From contig JAAYJE010000038.1 in assembly GCA_012523095.1 (NCBI GenBank), positions 104,244-140,971 on the forward strand: 36,728 nt of DNA, read 5' to 3'. Made by a program: the position numbers and the translations under genes. This stretch comes from Actinomycetota bacterium. Its GTDB lineage: Bacteria > Actinomycetota > Thermoleophilia > RBG-16-64-13. Below the pieces are notes generated by a model. That model was not told the origin of the DNA and did not search any database. It saw only the letters and a program-made list of their open reading frames with translations. Shown here piece by piece: positions 16,632-25,109 of this stretch (position 1 is its first letter; every line of letters begins with the position of its first letter).

Positions 16632-17194
16632 CGCTGCACCTCTTTGGCGTCGGCGCGGTCGCCGACGCCGCCCGGTTCTCCCGCGGCCGCACCCGAAGGC
16701 GCCACGTTGCCCACCGGCTGTCTGTACAGTTCCTTGTGCGCATACACCTGGTTGGCGAGGAGCTTCTCCTTGTTCAGGCAGAAGTCGTCTTTGTCGAAGG
16801 TGGACAGCTCGTAGTGACGGGTCATCACGATGGCCGCCTCGGGACAGACCTCCTCGCAAAGCCCGCAGAAGATACAGCGCGAAAGGTCGAGATCGAAGGT
16901 GGCCGGCCGGCTGTGGCCTTCTGGGGTCTGTTCGCCCATGATACTTATGCACTGCGAGGGACATACGGTGGCGCACAACATGCAGGCGACACACTTGATC
17001 TCACCTGTCTCAGGGTCGGCCAGCAGAGCCTGGACACCTCTGAAACGCGGGTAGGTCTGAAGCTTCTCCTTGGGGTATTCCACCGTCATCTTGTCCACGG
17101 CGAAGTAGGTCCCGGTGACCGACATACCCCGGAGGATGTCGACAAAGACGCCCTTCTTGATGACATCGATCAGGCCCACGTCAACCCACCACAC
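16628..17194 (-). CDS. nuoI: NADH-quinone oxidoreductase subunit I (two 4Fe-4S ferredoxin-like)
   Basis: A 188-residue peripheral-arm subunit carrying clusters N6a and N6b. The two binding motifs CVACMLCATVCP and CIFCGLCEEVCP are intact, each completing the other cluster through its last Cys. It relays electrons to cluster N2 in NuoB. The start overlaps nuoH by 14 bases. A GTG at 17179 (MGLIDVIKKG) is equally possible. The last 25 residues (GAAAGEPGGVGDRADAKEV) are an extra Gly/Ala tail. Confidence 0.95.
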   Translation of the reverse strand: MWWVDVGLIDVIKKGVFVDILRGMSVTGTYFAVDKMTVEYPKEKLQTYPRFRGVQALLADPETGEIKCVACMLCATVCPSQCISIMGEQTPEGHSRPATFDLDLSRCIFCGLCEEVCPEAAIVMTRHYELSTFDKDDFCLNKEKLLANQVYAHKELYRQPVGNVAPSGAAAGEPGGVGDRADAKEVQR

Positions 17195-18206
17195 TCACGA
17201 CGACGGCCGTAACGGCCAGATTAGCCAACGACAAAGGCAACAACACCTTCCAGCCCACCGACATCAGTTGGTTGTACCGATACCGGAAGATGGTCCAGCG
17301 GATCCACATGTAGATGAAGATGAGCACACAGATCTTCAGGAAAAGCCAGATGGGCCCGGGGATGACGTTCCAAGACTCGAACGGCGCCCGCCAGCCTCCG
17401 AAGTAGAGCGTAGAGATGATGCCCGAGACCACGATCATGTTGACGTACTCGGCGAGATAGAACATCCCCCACCGCATCCCCGAGTACTCGGTGAGGTAGC
17501 CGGCCACCAGCTCCTGTTCGGCCTCAGCCATGTCGAACGGGGTACGGTTGAGTTCAGCGATGCTCGCGATGAAGAAGATGATCGCGCCGACGATCTGCGG
17601 TATCCAGTACCACTCCCAAAAAGCGCCTTTCTGGCCGTCGACTATCTCCACCAGGCTCATCGACCCGGCCATCACCATCACGCCGGCCGCCGAGAAGCCC
17701 ATGGCCAGCTCGTAGGAGATCATCTGAGCGCCGGCCCTCAATCCTCCGAGCAGGGAGTAGTTGCTGTTCGAAGACCAGCCTGCCAGCACCACCCCATAGA
17801 CGGCGATCGCGCCCATGGCCAGAAAGAGCACGACGCCGGCGTCGAAGTTCGCTATCACGTAGTCAAAGCGGTGCCCGAAGAGGTTGGGCTCGCCCCCTAC
17901 CGGCCCGAACGGCAGCACAGCCATCACCAGGAACGCGGGGACGAACGCGATGTAGGGCGCCAGCTTGAACACAGACTTATCGGACCTGAGGGGGATGACA
18001 TCCTCTTTGGAGATAAGCTTGAGCACGTCGCCGAATGACTGCAAGGAGCCCCACGGCCCCAGATAAGTGGGCCCGACCCGCGCCTGGAAGAAACCGGCGA
18101 ACTTGCGCTCGAAGTAGATGGCGAAGGCCACCATCGTGATGATGATAAGCGGCATCGCGACGGCTTTGACGATTAGGAAGACCAGCTGGGCCACCGGATC
18201 GCTCAT
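17181..18206 (-). CDS. nuoH: NADH-quinone oxidoreductase subunit H
   Basis: The 341-residue membrane subunit that forms the quinone chamber with NuoB and NuoD. The signature ERKFAGFFQARVGPTYLGP and the loop KLISKEDVIP are present, as are the acidic RTPFDMAEAEQELVAGYLTEYSGM residues of the E-channel. The ATG overlaps the nuoD stop (ATGA). Confidence 0.97.
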   Translation of the reverse strand: MSDPVAQLVFLIVKAVAMPLIIITMVAFAIYFERKFAGFFQARVGPTYLGPWGSLQSFGDVLKLISKEDVIPLRSDKSVFKLAPYIAFVPAFLVMAVLPFGPVGGEPNLFGHRFDYVIANFDAGVVLFLAMGAIAVYGVVLAGWSSNSNYSLLGGLRAGAQMISYELAMGFSAAGVMVMAGSMSLVEIVDGQKGAFWEWYWIPQIVGAIIFFIASIAELNRTPFDMAEAEQELVAGYLTEYSGMRWGMFYLAEYVNMIVVSGIISTLYFGGWRAPFESWNVIPGPIWLFLKICVLIFIYMWIRWTIFRYRYNQLMSVGWKVLLPLSLANLAVTAVVVSVVG

Positions 18207-19501
18207 TTGTCGCTATCTCCCAGCACGACATCGACGCTCGCGAAGATGGCTACCAAGTCGGACACCATCTCTCCCACGGCCAGCGCCGGCATGGCCTGCC
18301 CGTGGTAGAAGCTGGGGGTGGTGAAGCGCACGCGGGCGGGCTTCGCGCCGCCCTCCGATCTGATGTAGACGCCCATCTCACCCTTGGGCACTTCCACGGC
18401 TCGGTAGACCTCCCCTTTGGGCGCCTGCGGCCCCCGAAAGACCTGGTAGAAGTCCTGGATCATAGCGGCGGAATCTCGGAGCACGTCTCTCTTCATGGGC
18501 AGTGAGTGAGCGGCGTCGCGGGCCACGTAAGGCCCGTCGGGCAGACCGTCCAGGCACTGCCTGATGATCTTGCACGACTCACGCATCTCCGTCATACGGA
18601 CCAAGAAGCGGTCGTAGACATCGGCGTTGTACTCCACCGCCACCTCGAAGTCGATCTCGTCGTAGGCGGCGTACGGCTCGTCTTTGCGCAGGTCCCGGGC
18701 GACGCCCGCCGCGCGCAGAGTAGGTCCGGTCACCCGCCACGCGTAGCAGTCCTCTGAGGTGAAGATGCCCACGTCCTTGGCCCGCTTGTAGTAGATGCGG
18801 TTGTGTTTCACGATGCGCTCGTACTCAGCGATGCGTTTGGGCAGGAACTCGATGACCTTGCGGCACCGCTGTTCGAAACCGTCGGGGAGGTCTTTGGCCA
18901 CCCCTCCTATGCGGGCGAAAGAGTGGGTCAGTCGGGCCCCCGTCAGCATCTCGAAGAGATCAAGCAAGTACTCACGGTCCCGGAAGCAGATGACGAAGAA
19001 GGTCTGGGTCCCTAGGTCCATGATGTGGACGCCCAACCAGAGGATATGGTTGGCGAGGCGGGAGAGCTCATGGGCGATGGTCCGGATGTACCTCGCTCGA
19101 GCCGGGACCTCCACCCCCATCAGCTTCTCGGCGGCTTCGCAGAACCCGTGATTCATGGCGAAGGCCGAATTGTAGTCGAGACGATCGGTGAGGGGGATGA
19201 TCTGGTGGTAAGTGCGGTGTTCGCACAGCTTCTCGACACCACGGTGCAGATTGCCGATCTCCGGACGGAGGTCCACGATGACCTCTCCGTCCAGATCGAG
19301 CACCATCTGGAAGACCCCGTGAGTGGAGGGATGTTGAGGCCCCATGCTGATGGTCATTATGTCGCCACCGGTCTCCAGACGCTGCCGGGTGCGGGCCTTG
19401 CGCTCCTTGAGCTGCTCTAGGGTGGGACGCGGTGGAGCGTCGGAGGGCGTCGCGTCCACATCACGCGCCTGCGCCGTCCCGCTGTCGATCACGTCGCTCA
19501 T
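18203..19501 (-). CDS. nuoD: NADH-quinone oxidoreductase subunit D (49-kDa type)
   Basis: A 432-residue quinone-site subunit. It contains MGPQHPSTHG with the quinone-binding His, HRGVEKLCEHRTYHQ, LTDRLDYNSAF, and a C-terminus near SVDVVLGDSD that recalls the hydrogenase ancestry. A 48-residue charged extension precedes the conserved start. The gene begins one base after the nuoC stop. NuoC and NuoD are separate here, unlike the E. coli fusion. Confidence 0.97.
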   Translation of the reverse strand: MSDVIDSGTAQARDVDATPSDAPPRPTLEQLKERKARTRQRLETGGDIMTISMGPQHPSTHGVFQMVLDLDGEVIVDLRPEIGNLHRGVEKLCEHRTYHQIIPLTDRLDYNSAFAMNHGFCEAAEKLMGVEVPARARYIRTIAHELSRLANHILWLGVHIMDLGTQTFFVICFRDREYLLDLFEMLTGARLTHSFARIGGVAKDLPDGFEQRCRKVIEFLPKRIAEYERIVKHNRIYYKRAKDVGIFTSEDCYAWRVTGPTLRAAGVARDLRKDEPYAAYDEIDFEVAVEYNADVYDRFLVRMTEMRESCKIIRQCLDGLPDGPYVARDAAHSLPMKRDVLRDSAAMIQDFYQVFRGPQAPKGEVYRAVEVPKGEMGVYIRSEGGAKPARVRFTTPSFYHGQAMPALAVGEMVSDLVAIFASVDVVLGDSDK

Positions 19502-20092
19502 CTAGATCTTGCCCCGCAGTTCGGTGCGGACCCGGCCACCCACGATCCCCTCCAACGGGAAATCCTTGCGCAGTGGAAAACCTTCGAAATCTTCCGCCGT
19601 GAGCAGTCGTCTCAGGTCCGGGTGGCCCTGGAACACGACGCCGAACATCTCCCAGGTCTCGCGCTCGTCGAACCCCGCCGACGGCCACAGGCCCGTCACT
19701 GTGGGGAGTGAGCCGCCCTCGGGCAGAAAGGTCTTCACTCGGAGACGATGAGCATGCGTGTGACTGGTCAGGTGAGCCAAGACCGCGAAAGGCGTGTCGG
19801 CACGCTCGGGAAGATGGTCGCCCATCAGACAATCCAACTGGTCGAAGCCAAGATCGGGAGCGCTCTTACAGAAAGCCAGCACGCGCATCCAATCCCCGGG
19901 GGCGATGACAAAGGTCAGCTCGCCGAAGGATTCTTCCTCCTCCAGAAGCCGGGCCCCAAAACGACGCCGGAGCTTGGCCGCCGCGGTCGCAAGCGTCGGA
20001 GCGAGTGACGTCGCGGCCCGAACCGCCGTCCGATCTCTCTTGGTGGAAGAGCCGGCCGGTCGCGGGGGCTGCACGAAACGCGCCGCGCTCAT
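19502..20092 (-). CDS. nuoC: NADH-quinone oxidoreductase subunit C (30-kDa type)
   Basis: A 196-residue peripheral-arm subunit. The conserved segment is [19 protein letters not shown] followed by [21 protein letters not shown], the 30-kDa subunit signature. The N-terminal 40 residues are variable and basic. The ATG overlaps the nuoB stop (ATGA). It scaffolds NuoD and NuoI and has no cofactor. Confidence 0.95.
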   Translation of the reverse strand: MSAARFVQPPRPAGSSTKRDRTAVRAATSLAPTLATAAAKLRRRFGARLLEEEESFGELTFVIAPGDWMRVLAFCKSAPDLGFDQLDCLMGDHLPERADTPFAVLAHLTSHTHAHRLRVKTFLPEGGSLPTVTGLWPSAGFDERETWEMFGVVFQGHPDLRRLLTAEDFEGFPLRKDFPLEGIVGGRVRTELRGKI

Positions 20093-20697
20093 GACTGCCC
20101 CTCGCCCTCTGCAGCCACCAGGTCGCGGGCCGGGATGCGCCGCAGCCCGTCGTAGGCATGCCGACTCTGCTTCACGCGATCGCGTATCATCTCAAGACCC
20201 TGCCACAGTGCTTCGGGGCGAGGGGGACAGCCCGGCACGTAGACATCCACCGGGATGAGGCTGTCTATGCCTTGGACTACGTGGTAGGTGTCCCATATGT
20301 TGCCCGAGATGGCACAGGAACCCATCGCGAGCACCCACTTTGGATCGGGGATCTGCTCGTAGAGCCGCACTACCCGCGGAGCCATCTTGACCGTGCACCA
20401 ACCCGCCACGATCATGCCGTCGGCCTGGCGCGGCGACGCACGCATGGCCTCCATCCCAAAACGAGCCATGTCGAAACGCGACCCGCCCAGAGCCATCATC
20501 TCAATCGCGCAGCAGGCCAAGCCGAAGAGCAGGGGCCAGAAGGAGAAGCTGCGTCCGAAGCCCAACACCCGCTCGATCTGTACCGGCAGAGCTATGCCCC
20601 CGGGCAGGCGAACGGGTCCGCCCAGGGTCTCAGCTTCCAGGGCGGCACGGACGTCGGCGTCGTCGACGTGGCGAAGCGGCCCATCCGTCACTCCCAT
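20089..20697 (-). CDS. nuoB: NADH-quinone oxidoreductase subunit B (cluster N2)
   Basis: A 202-residue subunit that holds the terminal 4Fe-4S cluster N2. The ligands appear as the tandem Cys pair in [11 protein letters not shown], the Cys of GSCAISG, and that of VPGCPPRPE. The ATG at 20697 overlaps nuoA by ten bases; the longer upstream frame is a nuoA shadow. An unusual N-terminal 35 residues precede the conserved core, and an extra Cys occurs in GWCTVKMAP, where many homologues have a different residue. Confidence 0.96.
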   Translation of the reverse strand: MGVTDGPLRHVDDADVRAALEAETLGGPVRLPGGIALPVQIERVLGFGRSFSFWPLLFGLACCAIEMMALGGSRFDMARFGMEAMRASPRQADGMIVAGWCTVKMAPRVVRLYEQIPDPKWVLAMGSCAISGNIWDTYHVVQGIDSLIPVDVYVPGCPPRPEALWQGLEMIRDRVKQSRHAYDGLRRIPARDLVAAEGEGQS

Positions 20698-21056
20698 TCG
20701 AACACGCCCTTTTTCCAAGCGTACACATACCCCACGAGAAGGATGGCGATGAAAACGAACATCTCGATCAACGCGGGGGTGCCTAGGGAACGGAGGGAGA
20801 CCGCCCATGGGTAGATGAACACCGCCTCCAGATCAAAAAGGACAAAGAGCACCGCAACCAGGTAGTAATGCACGTTGAACGGCGCCCGGGTGTCGGACTT
20901 GGGCACCACTCCACATTCGTACGGCTCGCCCTTGCTGGGGTTCACGCTCTTGGGCGAGAGCAGGTGCGAGATGGCGACGAAAGCCATCGCCATAGCCGCA
21001 CCGATAGCGAACATGATGCCGAACTGAATCAACAGATCGATGGTCGGCTCGACCAC
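20688..21056 (-). CDS. nuoA: NADH-quinone oxidoreductase subunit A
   Basis: A 122-residue subunit with three membrane helices. The signature [11 protein letters not shown] (with the loop Cys) and [12 protein letters not shown] are present. It is the first gene of the nuo operon. The GTG at 21056 was chosen because GAGAGGTG precedes it and the protein then starts [13 protein letters not shown], matching family length. Upstream residues in the frame do not look coding. Confidence 0.95.
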   Translation of the reverse strand: MVEPTIDLLIQFGIMFAIGAAMAMAFVAISHLLSPKSVNPSKGEPYECGVVPKSDTRAPFNVHYYLVAVLFVLFDLEAVFIYPWAVSLRSLGTPALIEMFVFIAILLVGYVYAWKKGVFEWE

Positions 21057-21124
21057 TCGAGCACCTCTCAGAAGGATAACCAATAGGCGCACGCCGCCGC
21101 ACTGACGGCAGCCGTAGATAATGG

Positions 21125-21153
21125 ACGATAACAAATCATCGCGGGCCCTGCAA
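21125..21153 (-). promoter_or_regulatory. nuoA: Candidate promoter of the nuo operon
   Basis: On the minus strand TTGCAG (21153-21148) and TATCGT (21130-21125) are separated by 17 bases, a reasonable -35/-10 pair about 70 bases before the nuoA start. It lies in the 205-base gap shared with the divergent tatC gene. Predicted from sequence only. Confidence 0.35.
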
Positions 21154-21261
21154 ATGTGCGGGCCCAGGACTGCACGCCACTTGAAGACACTGGGCTATAC
21201 TTCTCGGGCGCGCCGCTCCGCTCGGACCCGCGCATCGCAAGAGGGGTTCCGCGATCCAAGG

Positions 21262-22068
21262 ATGTCAGTGAGCAAGGACCAGCAGAAGTCGATGCCCATA
21301 ATGTCGCATCTCGGTGAGTTGCGCAGGCGTCTCACGTACATCGCGATCGTGGTCATCGTGTGCGTGATCGCCTGTTTCATCCTCAAGAACTACGTTCTCG
21401 ACATCATCATGTACCCGCTCAAGAACACCGGGGTCGACAAGTTGGTCACCCTGGGCGTCACCGAGGGATTCATGCAGGTACTGAAGGTGTCCATCTACGC
21501 CGGCCTGATCGTCTCGCTGCCCTTCATCCTCTACCAGTTCTGGGCTTTCATCATGCCCGGTCTCTACGAGACCGAGAAGCGTAGCGTCATACCCTACACA
21601 GCCGCCACCACCGGGCTCTTTCTAGGCGGCGTCGTATTCGGCTACTACATCGTCCTACCCGTCGGCCTGCGGTTCATGTTGAACTACGCCGAGCAAAATT
21701 TCGACCAGCTTCTCCAGGCCGAGAGGTACTTCACCTTTGTGGCTTTGTTCCTGCTGGCCTTCGGGGTCGTCTTCGAGCTGCCCTTGGTCATGATGCTCCT
21801 CGCTTGGACCGGTTTCGTCGATTACAAGAAGATGCAGAAGGTGCGCAAATACGCCATCCTGGGGGAAGCCGTCATCGCCATGGTCATCACGCCCAGCCAG
21901 GATCCCGTGAGCATGATGTTGATGCTGATCCCGCTCGTGGTTCTCTACGAGTTCGGCATCGTCCTCGCCAGGCTGGTATTCAGACGAAAGGCCAAGCGGG
22001 CCAAGAAAGAGGCCGAGGGCCAACCGCCGGACACATCTTTCTCCGAGGCTGAAGGCGCCGAGGGATAG
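21262..22068 (+). CDS. tatC: Sec-independent protein translocase TatC
   Basis: The core membrane subunit of the twin-arginine translocase, recognising folded proteins with RR signal peptides. The 268-residue protein has the TatC N-terminal signature MSHLGELRRRL, six predicted membrane helices, and FYQFWAFIMPGLYETEKR-like wording (the first cytoplasmic/periplasmic signature). The charged C-terminal tail is Lys/Glu-rich. ATG 21262 was chosen; GTG 21268 has somewhat better spacing from AAGGA. No tatA/B gene is adjacent. It is divergent from nuo, and a TATACT at 21196-21201 may be its -10 element. Confidence 0.95.
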   Translation: MSVSKDQQKSMPIMSHLGELRRRLTYIAIVVIVCVIACFILKNYVLDIIMYPLKNTGVDKLVTLGVTEGFMQVLKVSIYAGLIVSLPFILYQFWAFIMPGLYETEKRSVIPYTAATTGLFLGGVVFGYYIVLPVGLRFMLNYAEQNFDQLLQAERYFTFVALFLLAFGVVFELPLVMMLLAWTGFVDYKKMQKVRKYAILGEAVIAMVITPSQDPVSMMLMLIPLVVLYEFGIVLARLVFRRKAKRAKKEAEGQPPDTSFSEAEGAEG

Positions 22069-22097
22069 ATTTCGCCCGCTTGCGTTCGGCGCCGTAA

Positions 22098-22108
22098 TGG
22101 TGTTACCA
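22098..22108. promoter_or_regulatory. Candidate FadR-family operator
   Basis: TGGTGTTACCA is a perfect TGGT-N3-ACCA palindrome fitting the TNGTNNNACNA consensus of the FadR subfamily of GntR regulators. It ends eight bases before the start codon of the FadR-type gene at 22117, so autoregulation is the simple reading. Binding is inferred. Confidence 0.6.
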
Positions 22109-22116
22109 TCTTACCT

Positions 22117-23697
22117 ATGGACAACAACATCCGGCTGCGCCCCGTGACCCCCCGCACCGTCTCCGATCAAGTGGCGGACCAGCTGCGCGCCCTTGTCGCC
22201 TCCGGCGAGTTCAAGCCCGGAGATCGCATACCGGCCGAACGTGACCTCGCCGCCCGCTTGGGAGTGGGCCGTCCCGCCGTCAGAGAGGCTCTGAGGGAGT
22301 TGCGGGCCCAGGGCCTTCTCGTCACCGGTCGTGGCGCGCAGGGTACGACGGTCGCCAACCGCCCCCAGCCGGACTTCTCCACCCCACTCACTCCGCTTCT
22401 CGGACAGGGCGCCGAGCGCATAATCGAGCTCATGGAGGTCCGGAGCGCCGTGGAAATCGAGGCGGCCGGGTTGGCGGCCAGGAGAGCCACGCTCGAAGAC
22501 CTTCATCGGCTCGCCATACTTCTGACCGCCCCCGGCGACATCCTCACGCCCGAGGACGACGTCGCGTTCCACGCAGCCGTCGCGCAGGCGACCCACAATC
22601 CTCTGATCGAGCGCGCCATCCAGGAGCCGGTGGAATTACTGCACGACCACATGGCCGCGATCCTCAGCGCTTTCTACAAGGAACCCGGCGGGGCGATCGC
22701 CCTGCAGCAGCAGCACGACGCCGTCCGCCGAGCCATACGGTCTGGCGACGAGGAGAAGGCGCGCCAGGCCATGCGGCACCATCTCAACTATGTCGCGCGC
22801 GGCTTGGCGCAACTGGTGGGCACGGGCCGAGTGATGCGCCTGGTGTTCATCGACCTCGGCGGTACGCTGCTCGCCGGCTCCCGGCATATCTCCGACAGGG
22901 CCAAGCGCACCATCGCCAACGTGCGGGAGGGTGGAGTGGAGGTAGTGCTGGTCTCCTCTCGCCCACCCCGCGACATCCGTCCTCTTCATCAGGAGTTGGG
23001 ACTGCTGGCCCCGTTCATCGCCTGCGACGGCGCAGTACTTTGGAATGCGCAGGCCGGCGCCGGCCTGGTCCACATCCCCGTGCCGCCGGAACTGGCCGAG
23101 GAGATCGTTGCTCTTGGGCGTGGTCTGGGGGCCATCGCGAACGTCGAGTGCGATGATGAATGGTTCACGGACAGCCTGCGGGATCTTGAGAGAGACAGCA
23201 TCGTCGACTACGAGGTCTCAGAACCGAACGGCGTGGGGAACGTTGACGAGATCATCGAGTCCGGAGAGCCGATCCACAAGGTGTTTCTAGACCTCCGCGA
23301 CTTGGAGGATGAAAGAGCGATAACAGCCCTCGTCACCATCAAGCGGGTCTTTGAAGGACGAGCGAGGGTGTACGAAACCGCTCAAGGCATGATCGACCTG
23401 GTGTCCGCGGAGGCATCCAAGGCGGCGATGGCGCAACAATTGGCGCGTCGCATGCAGATCCCGGCCGAGCAGACCATGGCCATTGGCGACGACGATAGAG
23501 ACACCGACCTGCTTCAGTGGGCCGGGATCGGGGTGGCCATGGGCAACGCCACCCCGGCGGCCAAGGCTGCGGCCGACATGATCACCTCAAGCAACCTCCG
23601 GGACGGCGTAGCAGAGGCTTTGGAGCAGTGGCTGCTTGGGAGGGCGTCGACAGGAGGGACGGTGAGCGTCCCCAAGCCCAAGTTCGTGAGCTCCTAG
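22117..23697 (+). CDS. FadR-type GntR regulator fused to a Cof-like HAD domain
   Basis: A 526-residue two-part protein in one uninterrupted frame. Residues 10-75 are a winged HTH of the GntR family (PGDRIPAERDLAARLGVGR, VREALRELRAQGLL). Residues about 95-235 are an FCD ligand domain with Asp/His metal-site residues in DDVAFHAAV, QQQHDAVRRAI and AMRHHLNYV. Residues 241-515 form a type IIB (Cof) HAD phosphatase: motif I FIDLGGTLL, motif II VLVSSRP, motif III Lys in EASKAAMA, motif IV IGDDDRDTDLL. In motif I the nucleophile D246 is present, but the normal second Asp is G248 (GGC for GAC), so catalysis may be lost or slowed. The HAD part may therefore sense a phosphorylated ligand. Known relatives normally have these domains in separate proteins. 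Confidence 0.85.
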   Translation: MDNNIRLRPVTPRTVSDQVADQLRALVASGEFKPGDRIPAERDLAARLGVGRPAVREALRELRAQGLLVTGRGAQGTTVANRPQPDFSTPLTPLLGQGAERIIELMEVRSAVEIEAAGLAARRATLEDLHRLAILLTAPGDILTPEDDVAFHAAVAQATHNPLIERAIQEPVELLHDHMAAILSAFYKEPGGAIALQQQHDAVRRAIRSGDEEKARQAMRHHLNYVARGLAQLVGTGRVMRLVFIDLGGTLLAGSRHISDRAKRTIANVREGGVEVVLVSSRPPRDIRPLHQELGLLAPFIACDGAVLWNAQAGAGLVHIPVPPELAEEIVALGRGLGAIANVECDDEWFTDSLRDLERDSIVDYEVSEPNGVGNVDEIIESGEPIHKVFLDLRDLEDERAITALVTIKRVFEGRARVYETAQGMIDLVSAEASKAAMAQQLARRMQIPAEQTMAIGDDDRDTDLLQWAGIGVAMGNATPAAKAAADMITSSNLRDGVAEALEQWLLGRASTGGTVSVPKPKFVSS

Positions 23698-23729
23698 GCC
23701 GGAGACCGGAGCGACCACCGGCCGGACGG

Positions 23730-24737
23730 CTAGAGGATCGACCAGAGGGCGACGCCGAGAAACGCTCCGTAGAGAAGCCCCCCGAACAGAAGAGACCCGA
23801 CGCCGAAGCCCGCCTTGAAGAAGCGCAACCGCCCGTAGAGAATGATGCCCGAGAGGATCGCCACCCCGGCCGCCACGGCTGCGTGCCACTCGCCGCCACC
23901 CCACAGGCGCCAGTCGGTGAACACCATGCCAATGGCCACCGGGAAGGTGCTTTGGAAGACCATCGCTCCCGTGATGTTGCCCAGGGCCAAGGTGTCTTTC
24001 TTCTGACCCATCCATATGACACTGTTGAACTTTTCCGGAAGTTCTGTAGCCACTGGGGTGATGAGGAGCGAGATCACCAAGGCCGGCACCCCGGCAGACT
24101 CCGCGACTATGATCATCTGCCTCACGAAAAGGTCCGCCCCGAAGATGATTGCGGCGAGCGCCACGACCAGCTGCAGGATGACCCGCCCGAGCTGGGGAGA
24201 TCCGGCGGTCCGGTGGAAGTAGAGCGCCCGGCACTCTCCTTCCAAGTCGCCCTCGCTCCTCAAGGTCTGCCGAACGTAGACCGCGTACCCGAGGATAAGG
24301 AGGACCGCCACGACATACCTGAAGAAACCGATGTTGAAGATCCCGCACAACACTGCGATCGAGTACGCGACGAGAAAATAGGCCAGATCGCGGCGCATGA
24401 TCACTTTGTTATAACGCACTTTCAGCTTGCGTCTCTTCGTGAGGGTGAAGATCACCACCGAGATACCGCAGACGAAGATGGCGAGCGTGGAAAGCATGAA
24501 GGGGGCTCCCAGGATGGCGCCGATACCGATCTCGTGGCCGGACTTGCCGCCGGAGATCAGTATGGCGACCAGGGGAATGATCGTCTCAGGAAGCGCGGTG
24601 CCTACCGCCGCAAGAACGCTGCCGACGGCGCCTTCGCCGAGGTTCAGCTTGCGCCCGAACCATTCGACACCGTTGACAAACAGTTCGCAGCCGGCAAGGA
24701 TCACGCCGAAGGCGACTATCAGGAGAAAGACGGTCAT
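23730..24737 (-). CDS. Na+/Ca2+ exchanger-family (CaCA) cation antiporter
   Basis: A 335-residue membrane protein with about ten helices in two inverted halves. The two alpha-repeats carry the ion-binding acidic residues: AAVGTALPETIIPLVA in the first half and ITPVATELPEKFNSVIW in the second. It would exchange Ca2+ (or another cation) for Na+ or H+ across the cell membrane, as in the YrbG/CaxA group. A charged loop (about 165-190) links the halves. The gene converges on the GntR-HAD gene with a 32-base gap, so co-transcription is excluded. Confidence 0.88.
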   Translation of the reverse strand: MTVFLLIVAFGVILAGCELFVNGVEWFGRKLNLGEGAVGSVLAAVGTALPETIIPLVAILISGGKSGHEIGIGAILGAPFMLSTLAIFVCGISVVIFTLTKRRKLKVRYNKVIMRRDLAYFLVAYSIAVLCGIFNIGFFRYVVAVLLILGYAVYVRQTLRSEGDLEGECRALYFHRTAGSPQLGRVILQLVVALAAIIFGADLFVRQMIIVAESAGVPALVISLLITPVATELPEKFNSVIWMGQKKDTLALGNITGAMVFQSTFPVAIGMVFTDWRLWGGGEWHAAVAAGVAILSGIILYGRLRFFKAGFGVGSLLFGGLLYGAFLGVALWSIL

Positions 24738-24770
24738 CGGCGGGATTCTACCGAACCGCCGGTGTCGGCG

Positions 24771-25109
24771 CTAGCTCCTCACTCCGATCACCACGCTGAG
24801 CGCCAGTACCGCAAGCACCACCAGACTGACGGCTGAGAACAGCCACGCCCTCCGAGTCGCGAACCCTACGAGCAACGCGAGAACCCGCGCGACCGGCGTA
24901 GCCAATAGGACCAGCAGACCCAGATCGACGAACCCGGCAGGCTCGAGGGCGGCCAGCGCTCGGGGTAGATCGGAGATGGAGCCTGCATGCTCCATCCCGC
25001 CCGCGAGACGTGTCGCCGCCAGTCCCGCGCCGACCAACATGAGCACTATGGCCAGTGACAGACCCGCCAAGAGCAACCCGGACAACATCTGGTCGAGGCG
25101 GGTCTTCAT
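24771..25109 (-). CDS. DUF1634 family membrane protein, partner of the TauE permease
   Basis: A 112-residue protein with three predicted helices (LLLAGLSLAIVLMLVGAGLA, the segment LVLLATPVARVLALLVGF, and LFSAVSLVVLAVLALSVVIG). The length, and the way its ATG overlaps the stop of the TauE gene as ATGA, fit DUF1634 proteins, which are regularly encoded beside TauE/SafE permeases. The longer upstream frame overlaps TauE and is not coding. Function unknown; a helper subunit is inferred from pairing. Confidence 0.7.
   Translation of the reverse strand: MKTRLDQMLSGLLLAGLSLAIVLMLVGAGLAATRLAGGMEHAGSISDLPRALAALEPAGFVDLGLLVLLATPVARVLALLVGFATRRAWLFSAVSLVVLAVLALSVVIGVRS

Noticed and set aside
23697-23723. 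GGCCGG/CCGGCC pair between convergent genes as terminator
   Set aside because: Six pairs, a 15-base loop and no T-run; too weak to call.
23517-24836. 439-residue plus-strand frame
   Set aside because: It runs antisense to the cation antiporter and has no hydrophobic or conserved segments.
24975-24996. 8-bp inverted repeat GATGGAGC...GCTCCATC in the DUF1634 gene
   Set aside because: Short and inside coding sequence; could be chance at this GC content.
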